Shown in pieces: positions 8,999-18,220 of a stretch of DNA of 64,000 bases (the first letter of the stretch is position 1; each line of letters starts with the position of its first letter). A model generated the notes under the pieces. The model had not been told where the DNA came from. It did no database searches and saw only the letters and a program-made list of their open reading frames with translations. The DNA is taken from contig JBOEHK010000005.1 in assembly GCA_050633885.1 (NCBI GenBank), positions 620,001-684,000 of the forward strand, given 5' to 3'. Origin of the DNA: JAWSVE01 sp050633885 (GTDB lineage: Bacteria > Pseudomonadota > Gammaproteobacteria > Pseudomonadales > Cellvibrionaceae). Both the position numbers and the translations under genes were made by a program.

Positions 8999-10225
8999 CT
9001 ATAAACCCATCGCTTTTTTAGCAATGACGTTTTTCAACATAGGCAGAGAGTTTAACCGCTCCATACCTTCATTACGGAGAACATGTAATGTCGGGTTATC
9101 ACTACCAAACAATCGTTTAAAGCCCTCCATTGTTGCCATCATCGACAAGTTGTCTGATTTCCTCTGTCTTTGATAGCGCTTCAGTAATGAAAAGTCACTT
9201 AAAGGAATTCCGCGTTTTTTGGCTCGAATGATTTCACTGGCAAGTACTTGTACATCCAACAAACCCAAATTAACTCCTTGGCCTGCCAAAGGATGAATCG
9301 TGTGTGCTGCATCACCAATTAACGCGACACCCGGCTGGGCATAATCCACAGCGTGTCGTTGACGCAGAGGGAAAGAAAAACGTTGTGCAACAGATTCAAC
9401 ACTTCCTAGTTTATATTCAAATGCTGAGGATAATGTTTCTAAAAACTCTTCATCCGTTTTCATCATTATTTCCGGCACAATGTCTTTTGAAAGTGACCAG
9501 ACAATAGAACAGTAATGATCATCGCCATTAACAGTCGTTAGAGGAAGAAAGGCTAAAGGCCCTGAAGAAATAAACCGTTGCCAAGCGGTATTTTCGTGAG
9601 ATTTTTCAGTTCGCACAGTCGTCACAATCGCATCATGACCATAATCCCACTCACGTGTTTTCATAGATAATTTATTGCGAATGTCAGAATTTGCACCATC
9701 AGCTGCAATCAACAAATCTGAATTTATTTTTTGTTTATGATTATTGTTATTGAGCAATGTTATTTCAATATTCTCTCGCTCTTTTTTTAATACGTCCTCG
9801 ATTTTCATCTTCCTATACACAGTGATATTAGAGAAGTCTTCCATTCGCTTTAGCAGCGTCGTCAACACTAATGAATTTTCAGCAATAAACCCTAAATTCT
9901 TTTGTTTAAAATCATGACAATTAAATTCAATGTTGGCTGTTCCCTCTCCATCCCAAACAAACATTTTTTGATAAGGCGTTACACGTTGTGCTTCGATTTG
10001 GTCCCAAACAGATAATTTTTTTAAAAATAGTTGTGAGTTTCGAGTCAGTGCAACAACTCTAGGGTCAAAATGAGTTCCTGAAAAAAGTGTTGGTGATGAA
10101 CCCGGATCAACAACCGCAATCTTTAAACGGCAGGTCGCTGGGTTACTCGCTATAGCACAAGCCATACTGGCGCCAACAAGCCCTGCACCAGCGACAACAA
10201 TATCGTAATCATTAGAATTAATCAT
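8999..10225 (-). CDS. ubiI: FAD-dependent ubiquinone-pathway hydroxylase UbiI (VisC)
   Basis: 408 aa from the ATG at 10225. Flavin monooxygenase of the UbiH/UbiI/UbiF group, acting on the polyprenylated ring in ubiquinone synthesis at the inner membrane. Motifs: DIVVAGAGLVGAS (Rossmann GxGxxG), the FDPRVVALTRNS and FVWDGEG region typical of UbiI, LIAADGANS (DG motif), and GVALIGDAAHTIHPLAGQGVNLGLLD (GD motif). The upstream neighbour is ubiH, 10 bp away, in the pepP-ubiH-ubiI order of E. coli. That order, not only sequence, separates it from ubiH. The longer open frame overlaps ubiH and is not used. Confidence 0.9.
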   Translation of the reverse strand: MINSNDYDIVVAGAGLVGASMACAIASNPATCRLKIAVVDPGSSPTLFSGTHFDPRVVALTRNSQLFLKKLSVWDQIEAQRVTPYQKMFVWDGEGTANIEFNCHDFKQKNLGFIAENSLVLTTLLKRMEDFSNITVYRKMKIEDVLKKERENIEITLLNNNNHKQKINSDLLIAADGANSDIRNKLSMKTREWDYGHDAIVTTVRTEKSHENTAWQRFISSGPLAFLPLTTVNGDDHYCSIVWSLSKDIVPEIMMKTDEEFLETLSSAFEYKLGSVESVAQRFSFPLRQRHAVDYAQPGVALIGDAAHTIHPLAGQGVNLGLLDVQVLASEIIRAKKRGIPLSDFSLLKRYQRQRKSDNLSMMATMEGFKRLFGSDNPTLHVLRNEGMERLNSLPMLKNVIAKKAMGL

Positions 10226-10235
10226 GTACGAAAAC

Positions 10236-11495
10236 TCACTGGAGACCCATAGTTCTTTTTCCAAGAATAGATGCCGCTCCCGGCACTGCATCCAATGCAA
10301 ATAATCCCATGTTTCTTAGCACTGATTTTGTTGATGATGCAGAAGAAAACCATTCGACAAAATTATCACTCAAAGACACTGTTGCTAACTGATCCATTTT
10401 TTGATTATCGACATACTGCTGAAGAATATGTAGATCGCCTATCGATTGTTTTTTATCAACTGCAGTACTAAGAATTGTGCTAAGTGAATCGCAGTCTCTC
10501 AACGCTAAATTAAAACCTTGGCCCGCGACCGGATGCAAAAAATGGGCGGCATTCCCCATCAAAACTAACGAGCGGCGTACTTGTTCTTTCGCTAATTGTA
10601 GTTTCAAAGGGTGTTGAATTCTTCGGCTAACACGTAAAAAATATCCTTGTCTAAAACCAAACCGTTCTTGTAACGTCTTAAGAAAAAATGAATCGTCACA
10701 TTTAAGTAATGTTTGATTTTTTTCTGGTAGCGTCCAAACAAGCGCCATCGTCTTACTGTGTTTATCTACGCTATTTAATGGCAACAATGCGATAGGCCCT
10801 TGATCAGTAAACCGCTCATACGCAATACCGTGATGAGGTTTGTCACATTGAATGTTTGCCACTAAGGCCTGCTGATGATAATTTTTTTCGGTTATCTGAA
10901 TACCAAGTTGCTGAGCAATTGCGGAGTTAGCGCCATCCGCAACGATAGTGAGTTCAGCACTAATGCATTGGCTGCTTGCTCCAATTAAATCTTTCTGTTC
11001 ACATTGAGAATTTTGGATTTGAACTTCAATGTCATAACCATTTTTTTTCGGCTTAACTGTTTTCACTGATGCTGGAGCAACAATATGAATACTGTCATAT
11101 CGAAACAACTCCTCCTTCAATACCTGGCCAAACCAAGCATTTTCAACAACATAACCCACCGCATCCATTGCGTAATCTGCTGCATCAATAACAGCACCGC
11201 CAAAATGGTTTTTATCGGAAACGTGAACTTTAGTGATTGGCGTCGCGTGCGCTTTCAGCGTTTTCCATAAGCCGCATTGTTCAAGAATATCTTTTGATCC
11301 AGCAGCTAACGCCGTTGAGCGCGAATCAAAACTCGGTTGATGATTTTTACTATTGAGAGAAGAACTATCATTATTTTGCGCTAACGGAAAAGACTCTATT
11401 AAGGTAACTGACCATGATGGTTTTTTTCTCGCCAGTAAAATCGCAAGACAAATACCCACCATTCCGCCACCAATAATGACGATATCCGTTTTCAC
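10236..11495 (-). CDS. ubiH: 2-octaprenyl-6-methoxyphenol hydroxylase UbiH
   Basis: 419 aa. Same flavin hydroxylase family as the next gene. Signs of UbiH: DIVIIGGGMVG, FDSRSTALAAGS, the ITKVHVSDKNHFGG stretch, VADGANS, and SLVLMGNAAHFLHPVAGQGFNLALRD. The GD motif reads GN instead of GD, which also occurs in some UbiH proteins. Start is a GTG directly before K-T-D-I-V; no clear ribosome site. It follows pepP by 58 bp and precedes ubiI by 10 bp, so the three are likely one transcript. A small insertion after LIESFPLAQ (Asn/Ser-rich, about residues 41-55) is unusual. Confidence 0.92.
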   Translation of the reverse strand: MKTDIVIIGGGMVGICLAILLARKKPSWSVTLIESFPLAQNNDSSSLNSKNHQPSFDSRSTALAAGSKDILEQCGLWKTLKAHATPITKVHVSDKNHFGGAVIDAADYAMDAVGYVVENAWFGQVLKEELFRYDSIHIVAPASVKTVKPKKNGYDIEVQIQNSQCEQKDLIGASSQCISAELTIVADGANSAIAQQLGIQITEKNYHQQALVANIQCDKPHHGIAYERFTDQGPIALLPLNSVDKHSKTMALVWTLPEKNQTLLKCDDSFFLKTLQERFGFRQGYFLRVSRRIQHPLKLQLAKEQVRRSLVLMGNAAHFLHPVAGQGFNLALRDCDSLSTILSTAVDKKQSIGDLHILQQYVDNQKMDQLATVSLSDNFVEWFSSASSTKSVLRNMGLFALDAVPGAASILGKRTMGLQ

Positions 11496-11553
11496 GTTAT
11501 TGCTATATTTTTTTTTACTTTTTAAACTATTAATAATCTTAATCTTTCACTTT

Positions 11554-12867
11554 TCATGAAGCCATTAATGCTTCAATCTCATCAACGGTTCTAGGAACAC
11601 CGACACTTAAAATTTCACACTCGCCTTTAGTCACGAGCACGTCGTCTTCAATACGAATACCGATACCACGCCATTTTTCGTCAACCGTTTCGTCATTCGG
11701 TGACACATAAATTCCCGGCTCTACGGTCATGACCATTCCCGGTTCTAACACTCGCCACTCGCCTCCCACTTTATAGTCACCAACATCGTGAACATCCATT
11801 CCTAACCAATGCCCTACGCGATGCATATAAAAACGCCTATAAGCTTCTGTTTTAATTAACTCATCCACATCGCCTTTTAATAGCCCTAAATCGACCAAAC
11901 CCGACGTAATGACTTTGACTGATTCTTCATGTGGATCATTCCAATGATGATTGGGCGTAATGACTTTCATAGCCGCGGTTTGAGCTGCCAAGGTTATTTC
12001 ATAAAGCGCTTTTTGCTCAGTGGAGAATTTTCCATTGACGGGAAAAGTTCGAGTGATATCCGATGCATAATTTTCTAGCTCACAACCCGCATCAATTAAT
12101 AATAAATCGCCACTTTTTAGTTTTTGGTTATTTTCAACGTAGTGAAGGATACACGCATTATCACCACCCCCAACAATCGGATTGTAGGCTACATTTGGAG
12201 CGCCATTCATTCCAAATTCATGTTTCATTTCTGCTTCTATTTGGTATTCGTACATACCAGGCTGACATACTTGCATCGCTCTTGCGTGTGCATTTGCAGA
12301 AATCTCTCCGGCTTTTTTCATGATCCGAATTTCAGCGGCGCTTTTAAATAAACGCATGTCATGTAAAAAGTGGTCAAGATCAGAGAATTCTCCTGGAGGT
12401 GTCGCACCGGCTCTTACTTTTGCGCGAATCGCATTCACCCAGTTCATCACGTTCTGATCGAAACCAGGGTTTTTCCCCATCGCGTAATAAACTCTTTCCG
12501 TCCCTTCAATTAGCCCTGGCAAAATATCATCAATGTCATCGATCGGAAAAGCATCATCAGCGCCATGATCTCTGCAAACACCTTCTGGCCCAGAGATGTA
12601 ACCGTCCCACGTTTCTTTCTCGATATCTTTTTCACGTACAAACATGACGGTTTCGCCATGCTCTCTTCCTGGCACTAACACCAAAACAGCTTCTGGCTCA
12701 TTAAATCCTGTCAGATAAAAAAAATCGCTATCTTGTCGAAACAGAAAGTCAGCGTCGCGGTTTCTTACTTTTACAGCAGCTGAGGGAACAATAGCGATGC
12801 TATCTGGCTCCATTAATTCCATTAAAGTTTTTCGGCGACGAGCAAATTCTTGTTTGCTGATACTCAT
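11554..12867 (-). CDS. pepP: Xaa-Pro aminopeptidase PepP
   Basis: 437 aa. Removes N-terminal residues ahead of proline in the cytoplasm. An N-terminal creatinase-like domain (about 1-170) is followed by the M24 pita-bread domain. The dinuclear Mn ligands are visible: DAGCELENYASDITRTF (two Asp), RVGHWLGMDVHD (His), TVEPGIY (Glu) and GIRIEDDVLV (Glu). First residues MSISKQEFARRRKTLME are typical of the family. It lies 40 bp downstream of ygfB, the classical order. Confidence 0.96.
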   Translation of the reverse strand: MSISKQEFARRRKTLMELMEPDSIAIVPSAAVKVRNRDADFLFRQDSDFFYLTGFNEPEAVLVLVPGREHGETVMFVREKDIEKETWDGYISGPEGVCRDHGADDAFPIDDIDDILPGLIEGTERVYYAMGKNPGFDQNVMNWVNAIRAKVRAGATPPGEFSDLDHFLHDMRLFKSAAEIRIMKKAGEISANAHARAMQVCQPGMYEYQIEAEMKHEFGMNGAPNVAYNPIVGGGDNACILHYVENNQKLKSGDLLLIDAGCELENYASDITRTFPVNGKFSTEQKALYEITLAAQTAAMKVITPNHHWNDPHEESVKVITSGLVDLGLLKGDVDELIKTEAYRRFYMHRVGHWLGMDVHDVGDYKVGGEWRVLEPGMVMTVEPGIYVSPNDETVDEKWRGIGIRIEDDVLVTKGECEILSVGVPRTVDEIEALMAS

Positions 12868-12907
12868 ATTTATTCCACACTAGGTTAAAAATTCAATGGC
12901 GAAATGA

Positions 12908-13531
12908 TTAGTGCATTGTGGGTGAATCTGATTCACCAATATTATTATCACTATCAACAGCAAAACCTATTTCCATAAAAACAGCTTTAACGGCGACTTG
13001 AACATAATCAACAATTTCCATGTAGTCGGCTTCACTTTCTTCATCTTCAGCATCATCGGGGTTAATTTGGACAAAGGCTGCAAAGTCTCGCAAAATGCCT
13101 GACATTTCCTCACTAAGCTTGGTATCGCCCGTGATGCCTGAGCTACCAAAACCCGACAAAAATCCGTGGCACCAATGACTTAAAGAACTTATGCGCTGAT
13201 CTAAATCTGTCTCATCACTGGGTAACAACAAATCCAATTCAAACTGCTCGCTTTTGAACTGCTCCAGTGTGTTGACATAAAGTTCATCAAAAAACTGGCT
13301 AGCGGAGCCATCCAGTTCAGCTTCTTCCCGTATATTGATGTCCAGAAAATCCAGTGCATTCTGTTGCCATTGGCTTTCATTAAAACGATTTCCTCCCGAT
13401 AACTGACCACATAGCATGCCATGCAATTCAGCAGGGCTATTTAATGCTCCTAATGAAACGAATAGATCGGCCACGCCATCAAAATCAGGCAATGCATGTG
13501 GGTTTTGAGTTTCAGGTATTGAAGAATTCAT
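12908..13531 (-). CDS. ygfB: UPF0149 family protein YgfB
   Basis: 207 aa from the ATG at 13531. UPF0149/YgfB proteins are all-helical, cytosolic, and in Pseudomonas aeruginosa YgfB modulates ampDh3 expression. Hallmarks: ELHGMLCGQLSGG near residue 34 and SHWCHGFLSGFG in the middle; the C-terminus is acidic. It heads the ygfB-pepP-ubiH-ubiI run. The frame is open 34 codons further upstream and that extension happens to look like a signal peptide, but family members have none and it would start at a GTG without a ribosome site, so I chose the ATG. Confidence 0.88.
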   Translation of the reverse strand: MNSSIPETQNPHALPDFDGVADLFVSLGALNSPAELHGMLCGQLSGGNRFNESQWQQNALDFLDINIREEAELDGSASQFFDELYVNTLEQFKSEQFELDLLLPSDETDLDQRISSLSHWCHGFLSGFGSSGITGDTKLSEEMSGILRDFAAFVQINPDDAEDEESEADYMEIVDYVQVAVKAVFMEIGFAVDSDNNIGESDSPTMH

Positions 13532-14038
13532 AATGTCTATTTCACTTTCTAACGCATATAGGCAGGGAGTAACAACAAGTAGTAATGAGGCTGTAAATAT
13601 TAGCACGAAAGAAGCCCCAATTCTCGAGACCACAATGCGCTGGCCTCAACGTCGTGAGCATTGAAATGGGTTTAAATCGCTCACTAAGACTCTGCAAACA
13701 GTGGTGTATTGAATACTAGAGGAGACTGCACCTGCGTAGATCACGTGGAGAGCTTAACAGTAGGGCATGTGATGGAAGTCATATATCGACAATTGACCCC
13801 CATAAGTCTAAAAAATATAGTATTGAATATCTATTTATGGTGCGATACTCATTTCTTGTTTGAGCATTGATAATGAACAACGCTTAAAAAGGATATCCTG
13901 CACTTGCAGCGCCTAAATGATTGGCACTTTTTACCAAGTGCTTTGTTATACTTTTGATTTTACGCCTTCTGCTTTAGCTTTCTAGAGTTTTCATATTTAG
14001 ATTCTAGACTGACAAAGAAAAAGGCCAATTTAAGCACT
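13532..14038. other. Intergenic region ygfB-zapB-like gene
   Basis: About 500 bp between two divergent genes. No gene-like frame. Near 13923-13945 a GCACTT/AAGTGC hairpin precedes TTATACT, which could be a -10 for the downstream plus-strand genes, although TTGGCA lies 20 bp away, too far for a normal -35. Nothing else recognised. Confidence 0.4.
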
Positions 14039-14266
14039 ATGAACAAGAACGCTATAATGACTGAATCGGCTATCACCACTTTAGAAGACAAGCTTGACCA
14101 ATTAATTCGTCTCTGTGACCGCCTCAAACAAGAAAATGAGGCTTACCAAGAGAAAGAATCAAAATGGTTACGCGAGCGCACACGACTTATTGAGAAAAAT
14201 GAATTAGCGCGTACCCGCGTTGAGGCCATGATCTCAAAACTACAAAATTTAGAATCAGAGTCATAA
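14039..14266 (+). CDS. ZapB-like coiled-coil protein (TIGR02449 type)
   Basis: 75 aa, almost wholly one coiled coil (TTLEDKLDQLIRLCDRLKQEN...), ending in LESES. The small family directly upstream of zapA in Pseudomonas-like genomes matches in size and position and is thought to be a cell-division ZapB analogue. ATG at 14039 with AAAAAGG upstream; a second ATG at residue 7 is possible. It is 40 bp ahead of zapA and probably co-transcribed. The division role is inferred from context. Confidence 0.8.
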   Translation: MNKNAIMTESAITTLEDKLDQLIRLCDRLKQENEAYQEKESKWLRERTRLIEKNELARTRVEAMISKLQNLESES

Positions 14267-14306
14267 TTAAAGAACTTCTCAAACACTTAAAGCCACGGAT
14301 ATCGCT

Positions 14307-14606
14307 ATGAGTAATAATGCATCAATATCAGTAAGTCTCTTAGATAAGGATTATCAAGTTGCCTGCCCTGCCGATGAACAAGAGGCTCTATTTCGCGCTG
14401 CTCGAAATCTAGACCAACGCCTACGTGCAATACGCGATCAAGGTAGCATCGTTGGACTTGAAAGAATTGCTATCATGGCCGCATTGAACCTGAGTTATGA
14501 ACTTCAAACGACTCAGAGTAAATCGTCTTCTGGGGCATTAAGTGAAGAACTGATTAGCTCTCTCACCGAAACAGTTGATAAAGCGCTACACCGGCTACGG
14601 ACTTAA
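14307..14606 (+). CDS. zapA: Cell division protein ZapA
   Basis: 99 aa. ZapA binds and bundles FtsZ at the Z ring. The N-terminal half is the FtsZ-binding head (SVSLLDKDYQVACPADEQ then LFRAARNLDQRL), followed by RIAIMAALNLSYELQ and a C-terminal helix for tetramer formation. 6S RNA follows about 300 bp downstream and ygfA after that, the widely conserved zapA-ssrS-ygfA arrangement. Confidence 0.93.
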   Translation: MSNNASISVSLLDKDYQVACPADEQEALFRAARNLDQRLRAIRDQGSIVGLERIAIMAALNLSYELQTTQSKSSSGALSEELISSLTETVDKALHRLRT

Positions 14607-14875
14607 TTGACCGACAACTGCATTTATCATCATCGCTTTTTTGTTTTCTTATGTCTTCGTTTTCGCATGTCAATTACAGAGACAACCAGTATTAATTACC
14701 TTCAAGTCTATAATTCCTACAATTTGATTACATATTTATCTTAAAAAACGTAGATACATAGCTTTAAGCAATCATTACATTGTCTGGTGCGCTCAAACCA
14801 TTACATCTCAATGATTCTTCGTAACAATTAGTTATCAATAAATCTTTTTCCAATCCTAAAAAATACAAAAAAACA

Positions 14876-14904
14876 GTTTATTCGATATGTGAAAGCGTTA
14901 TACT
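14876..14904 (+). promoter_or_regulatory. 6S RNA promoter candidate
   Basis: TATACT at 14899-14904 lies 7 bases before the inferred 6S 5' end; GTTTAT, 17 bp upstream at 14876-14881, is a poor -35. A GC-rich GAGGG follows the -10. Confidence 0.55.
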
Positions 14905-14910
14905 GAGGGT

Positions 14911-15083
14911 CATCCCTGAGGTGTTCGCCAGTCGAAAAGTCCTTGAGCCGATAATACTTACCCGGGGATCTTTTGTAGTGTTGTGTGTATGTCCGCCTGA
15001 CGGAAAACCTAATATACTACCGAGATCACCACCTTGAACCTTTACGGTTCGAGGCCACGTTGACAGCGGCACCCTTGGGGCAT
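14911..15083 (+). ncRNA. ssrS: 6S RNA
   Basis: 6S RNA mimics an open promoter and holds sigma-70 RNA polymerase in stationary phase. The closing stem is seen as ATCCCTGAGGTG near the 5' end against CACCCTTGGGGCAT at the 3' end, with GU pairs and small bulges. Conserved blocks match E. coli 6S: GTTCGCCAG, CCTTGAGCCGATAATACTT, CACCTTGAACC and GGTTCGAGG. Position between zapA and ygfA is diagnostic. Ends are estimated from the stem and may be off by a few bases. Confidence 0.92.
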
Positions 15084-15249
15084 TAATTTATTTAGCCTGC
15101 CAAATTACTTTCTGCATATTTTAAAATATTCATTAAATCCCTTATTTTATAGGCTATAATTGCCTGCTATCTCACTGACTTATTGATAAAAATTTTGACA
15201 CAACCTTTTTTAACACCATTCTTCATCATTACTCCAATAGTATTTAATC

Positions 15250-15933
15250 GTGAAAAAAAATAATAATGTTTCGCTTACGATTCAAGAAAAACGAAAAGCC
15301 ATTAGAAAAGAATCTAGAAATCGACGACGTTCTTTAACCATTAAAGAGCAAGCCTTTGCTGCGCTTACGTTACAAAAAATAATTCAGCGACAACCTTTTT
15401 TTCTCCGAAGTCATACGTTTGCTTATTACCTGTCAAACGATAATGAAATTGATCCTTCTTTGTTAGCCAGCCAATCCAACCAACGCGACAAGAAATTTTT
15501 CCTTCCTGTATTACAACCGCTTAACTTGGGTAAACTCTGGTTTTTATTTCATGATGTGAAAAATACCGGCAAGCATTCATCAATGAAGCTGAATCGCTAT
15601 GGAATCCTTGAACCGCGCCTTGCAGGAAAACCTATTCCAAATTATGCGCTCGACGTCGTATTTATGCCCTTGGTTGCATTTGATAAAACAGGTGCACGAT
15701 TAGGGATGGGGGGAGGATTTTATGATCGAAGTTTTTCGTTTAAGAAAAACAAACGGGCAAATAAACCGTTATTAATTGGACTCGCTCATCATTGCCAAGA
15801 ATGGAACGCGCTTCCTGTAGAATCGTGGGATATTCCACTTGATGCAATCATTACTGACAGGGGTATTTTTTCGACAGGAAAAAATACGGAAAACTGGGCA
15901 CAACGAGATTTTTTGAAGAACGATATGATTTAG
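15250..15933 (+). CDS. ygfA: 5-formyltetrahydrofolate cyclo-ligase
   Basis: 227 aa. Converts 5-formyl-THF to methenyl-THF with ATP, keeping folate cofactors in use. Motifs: basic N-terminal helix (RKAIRKESRNRRRSLT), KKFFLPVLQP, VVFMPLVAFDKTGARLGMGGGFYDRSF (phosphate and folate site), and LIGLAHHCQ. It follows 6S RNA as in most gammaproteobacteria and may be read through from it. GTG start; no ATG is available upstream. The C-terminus after the conserved DAIITDRG is about 20 residues longer than the minimum. Confidence 0.93.
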   Translation: MKKNNNVSLTIQEKRKAIRKESRNRRRSLTIKEQAFAALTLQKIIQRQPFFLRSHTFAYYLSNDNEIDPSLLASQSNQRDKKFFLPVLQPLNLGKLWFLFHDVKNTGKHSSMKLNRYGILEPRLAGKPIPNYALDVVFMPLVAFDKTGARLGMGGGFYDRSFSFKKNKRANKPLLIGLAHHCQEWNALPVESWDIPLDAIITDRGIFSTGKNTENWAQRDFLKNDMI

Positions 15934-15965
15934 TCTGCTCAAACTCATCGTATAAAATTTTTAGC

Positions 15966-16124
15966 TTATCTCTGAGCTACAATACCCTGATGCAACGCCG
16001 ATGGCGCTTCTTGTTTGTCAGTTTGAAATGGATTACTAAACCCAACACTACTGATTAACACACCGACAAAAAACACAATCACTGCAATTGTTAGTATGTC
16101 ATTTTTCATTGGAACGGCTTTCAC
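15966..16124 (-). CDS. Small single-pass membrane protein, unrecognised
   Basis: 52 aa from GTG at 16124, or 47 aa from ATG at 16109. A ribosome site GAGGTGG sits 6 bases before the GTG. The protein begins with a short polar start (KNDI), then one clear transmembrane helix (LTIAVIVFFVGVLISSVGF), then a hydrophilic tail of about 23 residues containing SNPFQTDKQEAPSALH. Good start signal, length and hydrophobic pattern speak for a real gene, but I know no named family. It lies tail to tail with ygfA (33 bp apart) and 345 bp downstream of ilvA on the same strand. Confidence 0.6.
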   Translation of the reverse strand: MKAVPMKNDILTIAVIVFFVGVLISSVGFSNPFQTDKQEAPSALHQGIVAQR

Positions 16125-16389
16125 TTTACCACCTCACAGTTATTCATTCAGGTTCGTTCGTATTCCAGACAACATTTCATCAAAAATCTATTCAAAACCT
16201 GAGGTTATGATGAAATAGCTATCTAGTTTCTAGCAGCGCTTCTTATCAATGACTAAGCAATAAAGAGGCCAATACTGGTTAATTATTGTTCTGTGAACAG
16301 TGTCTCAATAGGGAGCTTTTGTTAAATACATAACAAGCAGTGATAATTAAAAGCTAGATTTGAAATGAATAAGGCACTACAAGATAGGT

Positions 16390-16432
16390 TCTAAAGTGAC
16401 ACTTTTTGTCTTGCATAAAGTGTCACTTTAGA
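16390..16432. repeat. Perfect 16-bp inverted repeat
   Basis: TCTAAAGTGACACTTT and its exact complement are separated by 11 bases. Each arm is itself nearly palindromic (AAAGTG-A-CACTTT). It lies 38 bp beyond the ilvA stop. There is no T run after either side, so it is not a standard terminator; a regulatory site for the small downstream gene or an mRNA 3' stabiliser are alternatives. Confidence 0.9.
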
Positions 16433-16469
16433 CTGAAGCGTGTGATTTAACATTATCGGCGCGGAGCTA

Positions 16470-17987
16470 TTAGCTCAAAAATAATTGGTAGGCAGGGTTC
16501 TCAGTCTCGTCCCAATAGCTGTAACCCAGATCGTCTAAAAACCTAAGAATCTGGCCTCGCTCGTTAGCAGGGACTTGCAAACCCACCAACACGCGCCCGT
16601 AAGCCGAACCATGATTTCGATAATGAAACATCGATATGTTCCAACTATGAGCTAGATTAGACAAGAACTTGAGCAACGCACCGGGCCGCTCAGGAAACTC
16701 AAAACGATAAACCACCTCGTCCTCTATCGATGCTCCCGTTCGCCCTCCCACCATATGACGAATATGCAATTTCGCCATTTCATTATCAGTAAGATCTTCC
16801 ACAGCATATTTCTTCTTGCGTAGGCTTTGCACCAAATGAGTTCGATCATCAGCATTGCCTGACACTTGAATGCCCACAAACACCTGAGCAGCTTGCGCAT
16901 CGGCATATCGATAATTGAATTCTGTGATATTTCGCTTACCGAGATCTTTGCAGAATTTCTTATAAGCTCCAGGGCGCTCAGGTAAAGTCACAGCTAAGAC
17001 CGCTTCTCGTTTTTCACCCGTCTCCGTTCGCTCAGAAATATAGCGTAGTCGATCAAAATTCGTATTTGCTCCACTATCAATCGCGATCAAGGTTTTTCCC
17101 TCGCAACCTTCCCGCTCCACATACTTCTTCAAACCGGCCAAAGCCAAAGCTCCAGCAGGCTCTGCAATAGAGCGTGTATCCTCAAAAATATCTTTAATCG
17201 CGGCACACATCTCATCTGTATCCGCTGTAATGACTTCATCAATGGTATTTTTAAGAACGCGGAACGTTTCTTTTCCTATTTGTTTAACGGCCACTCCATC
17301 CGCAAAAATACCCACCTCAGGTAAGACCGCTCGCCGCTTTTTCTCCATGGCTAATTTTAAGCACGCTGAATCTTCCGCTTCGACAGCAATCACTGTTATG
17401 TCTGGACGAATATATTTGATATACGCGGCCATGCCAGCACATAAACCGCCCCCACCAACAGGAATAAAGATCGCATCGATATGAGCTGGGTATTGGCGAA
17501 GTATTTCTACAGCGACAGTCCCCTGCCCAGCAATGACATCAGGATCATCGAACGGATGGATATAGGTTAAACCCTTTTGCTCCACCAGCGTCTGGGAATG
17601 TGCATAGGCTTCATCGTAAGTATCGCCATGCAAAACCACCTTACCGTTATGGCGACGTACGCCATCCACCTTAATTTGCGGCGTTGTTTTTGGCATCACT
17701 ATCGTGGCGGAGACATTAAGATGATGCGCTGCCAACGCTAACCCTTGTGCATGGTTTCCTGCAGACGCCGCAATCACTCCCGCTTGTCGTTGCTCACCCG
17801 ACAATTGAAGCATCTTGTTATAAGCGCCTCGAATCTTAAATGAAAAAACAGGCTGGAGGTCTTCTCTTTTTAGCAAAACCGTATTGCTAAGACGGAGAGA
17901 CATTTGACGTGCGGCATCGAGTGGCGTCTCGATCGCGAGATCATAGATGCGAGCATCAAGAATGCGTTTGATATAAGACTGTGGCAT
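16470..17987 (-). CDS. ilvA: Threonine ammonia-lyase, biosynthetic
   Basis: 505 aa. PLP enzyme that makes 2-oxobutanoate from threonine, the first step of isoleucine synthesis. The catalytic domain (about 1-320) has the PLP lysine K51 in SFKIRGAYNK, SAGNHAQG and the glycine loop PVGGGGLCAG. Two regulatory ACT-like domains follow (about 330-410 and 425-500), each with an ERPGA/FP(E)RPGALLKF start, the arrangement of the isoleucine-inhibited form. It is divergent from rpiA, as in Pseudomonas and E. coli relatives. The next plus-strand-facing element is the inverted repeat. Confidence 0.96.
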   Translation of the reverse strand: MPQSYIKRILDARIYDLAIETPLDAARQMSLRLSNTVLLKREDLQPVFSFKIRGAYNKMLQLSGEQRQAGVIAASAGNHAQGLALAAHHLNVSATIVMPKTTPQIKVDGVRRHNGKVVLHGDTYDEAYAHSQTLVEQKGLTYIHPFDDPDVIAGQGTVAVEILRQYPAHIDAIFIPVGGGGLCAGMAAYIKYIRPDITVIAVEAEDSACLKLAMEKKRRAVLPEVGIFADGVAVKQIGKETFRVLKNTIDEVITADTDEMCAAIKDIFEDTRSIAEPAGALALAGLKKYVEREGCEGKTLIAIDSGANTNFDRLRYISERTETGEKREAVLAVTLPERPGAYKKFCKDLGKRNITEFNYRYADAQAAQVFVGIQVSGNADDRTHLVQSLRKKKYAVEDLTDNEMAKLHIRHMVGGRTGASIEDEVVYRFEFPERPGALLKFLSNLAHSWNISMFHYRNHGSAYGRVLVGLQVPANERGQILRFLDDLGYSYWDETENPAYQLFLS

Positions 17988-18168
17988 GGCTATTTATTTT
18001 GTTAACGATTATTTTGGAATGAATGACGCTGGAGACATCAAGAAACGATTTGATGAACTCCTAATCAAGCAACTCATGTTAAAGCATGCTCTGTATTAAG
18101 TCATTCACCAATCGAGTAAGAACATTTATCGTTTACTAGAAAATAATCACATACCGGAACGATTCCCG

Positions 18169-18174
18169 TATAAT
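18169..18174 (+). promoter_or_regulatory. Candidate -10 element of rpiA
   Basis: TATAAT lies 46 bases before the rpiA start in the divergent ilvA-rpiA gap. No convincing -35 was found 16-18 bp upstream. Confidence 0.4.
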
Positions 18175-18220
18175 CCATTAAATCATTTTCTTTTAGCCCT
18201 AACTTTCGATACTAAACACT

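Noticed and set aside
13532..13633. In-frame N-terminal extension of YgfB that resembles a signal peptide
   Set aside because: It starts at a GTG without ribosome site, and UPF0149 proteins are cytosolic and begin at the position of the ATG at 13531. The hydrophobic run is likely chance in AT-rich upstream DNA.
16390..16432. Standard Rho-independent terminator of ilvA
   Set aside because: No T tract follows the stem on the minus strand and the loop is 11 nt; listed as an inverted repeat instead.
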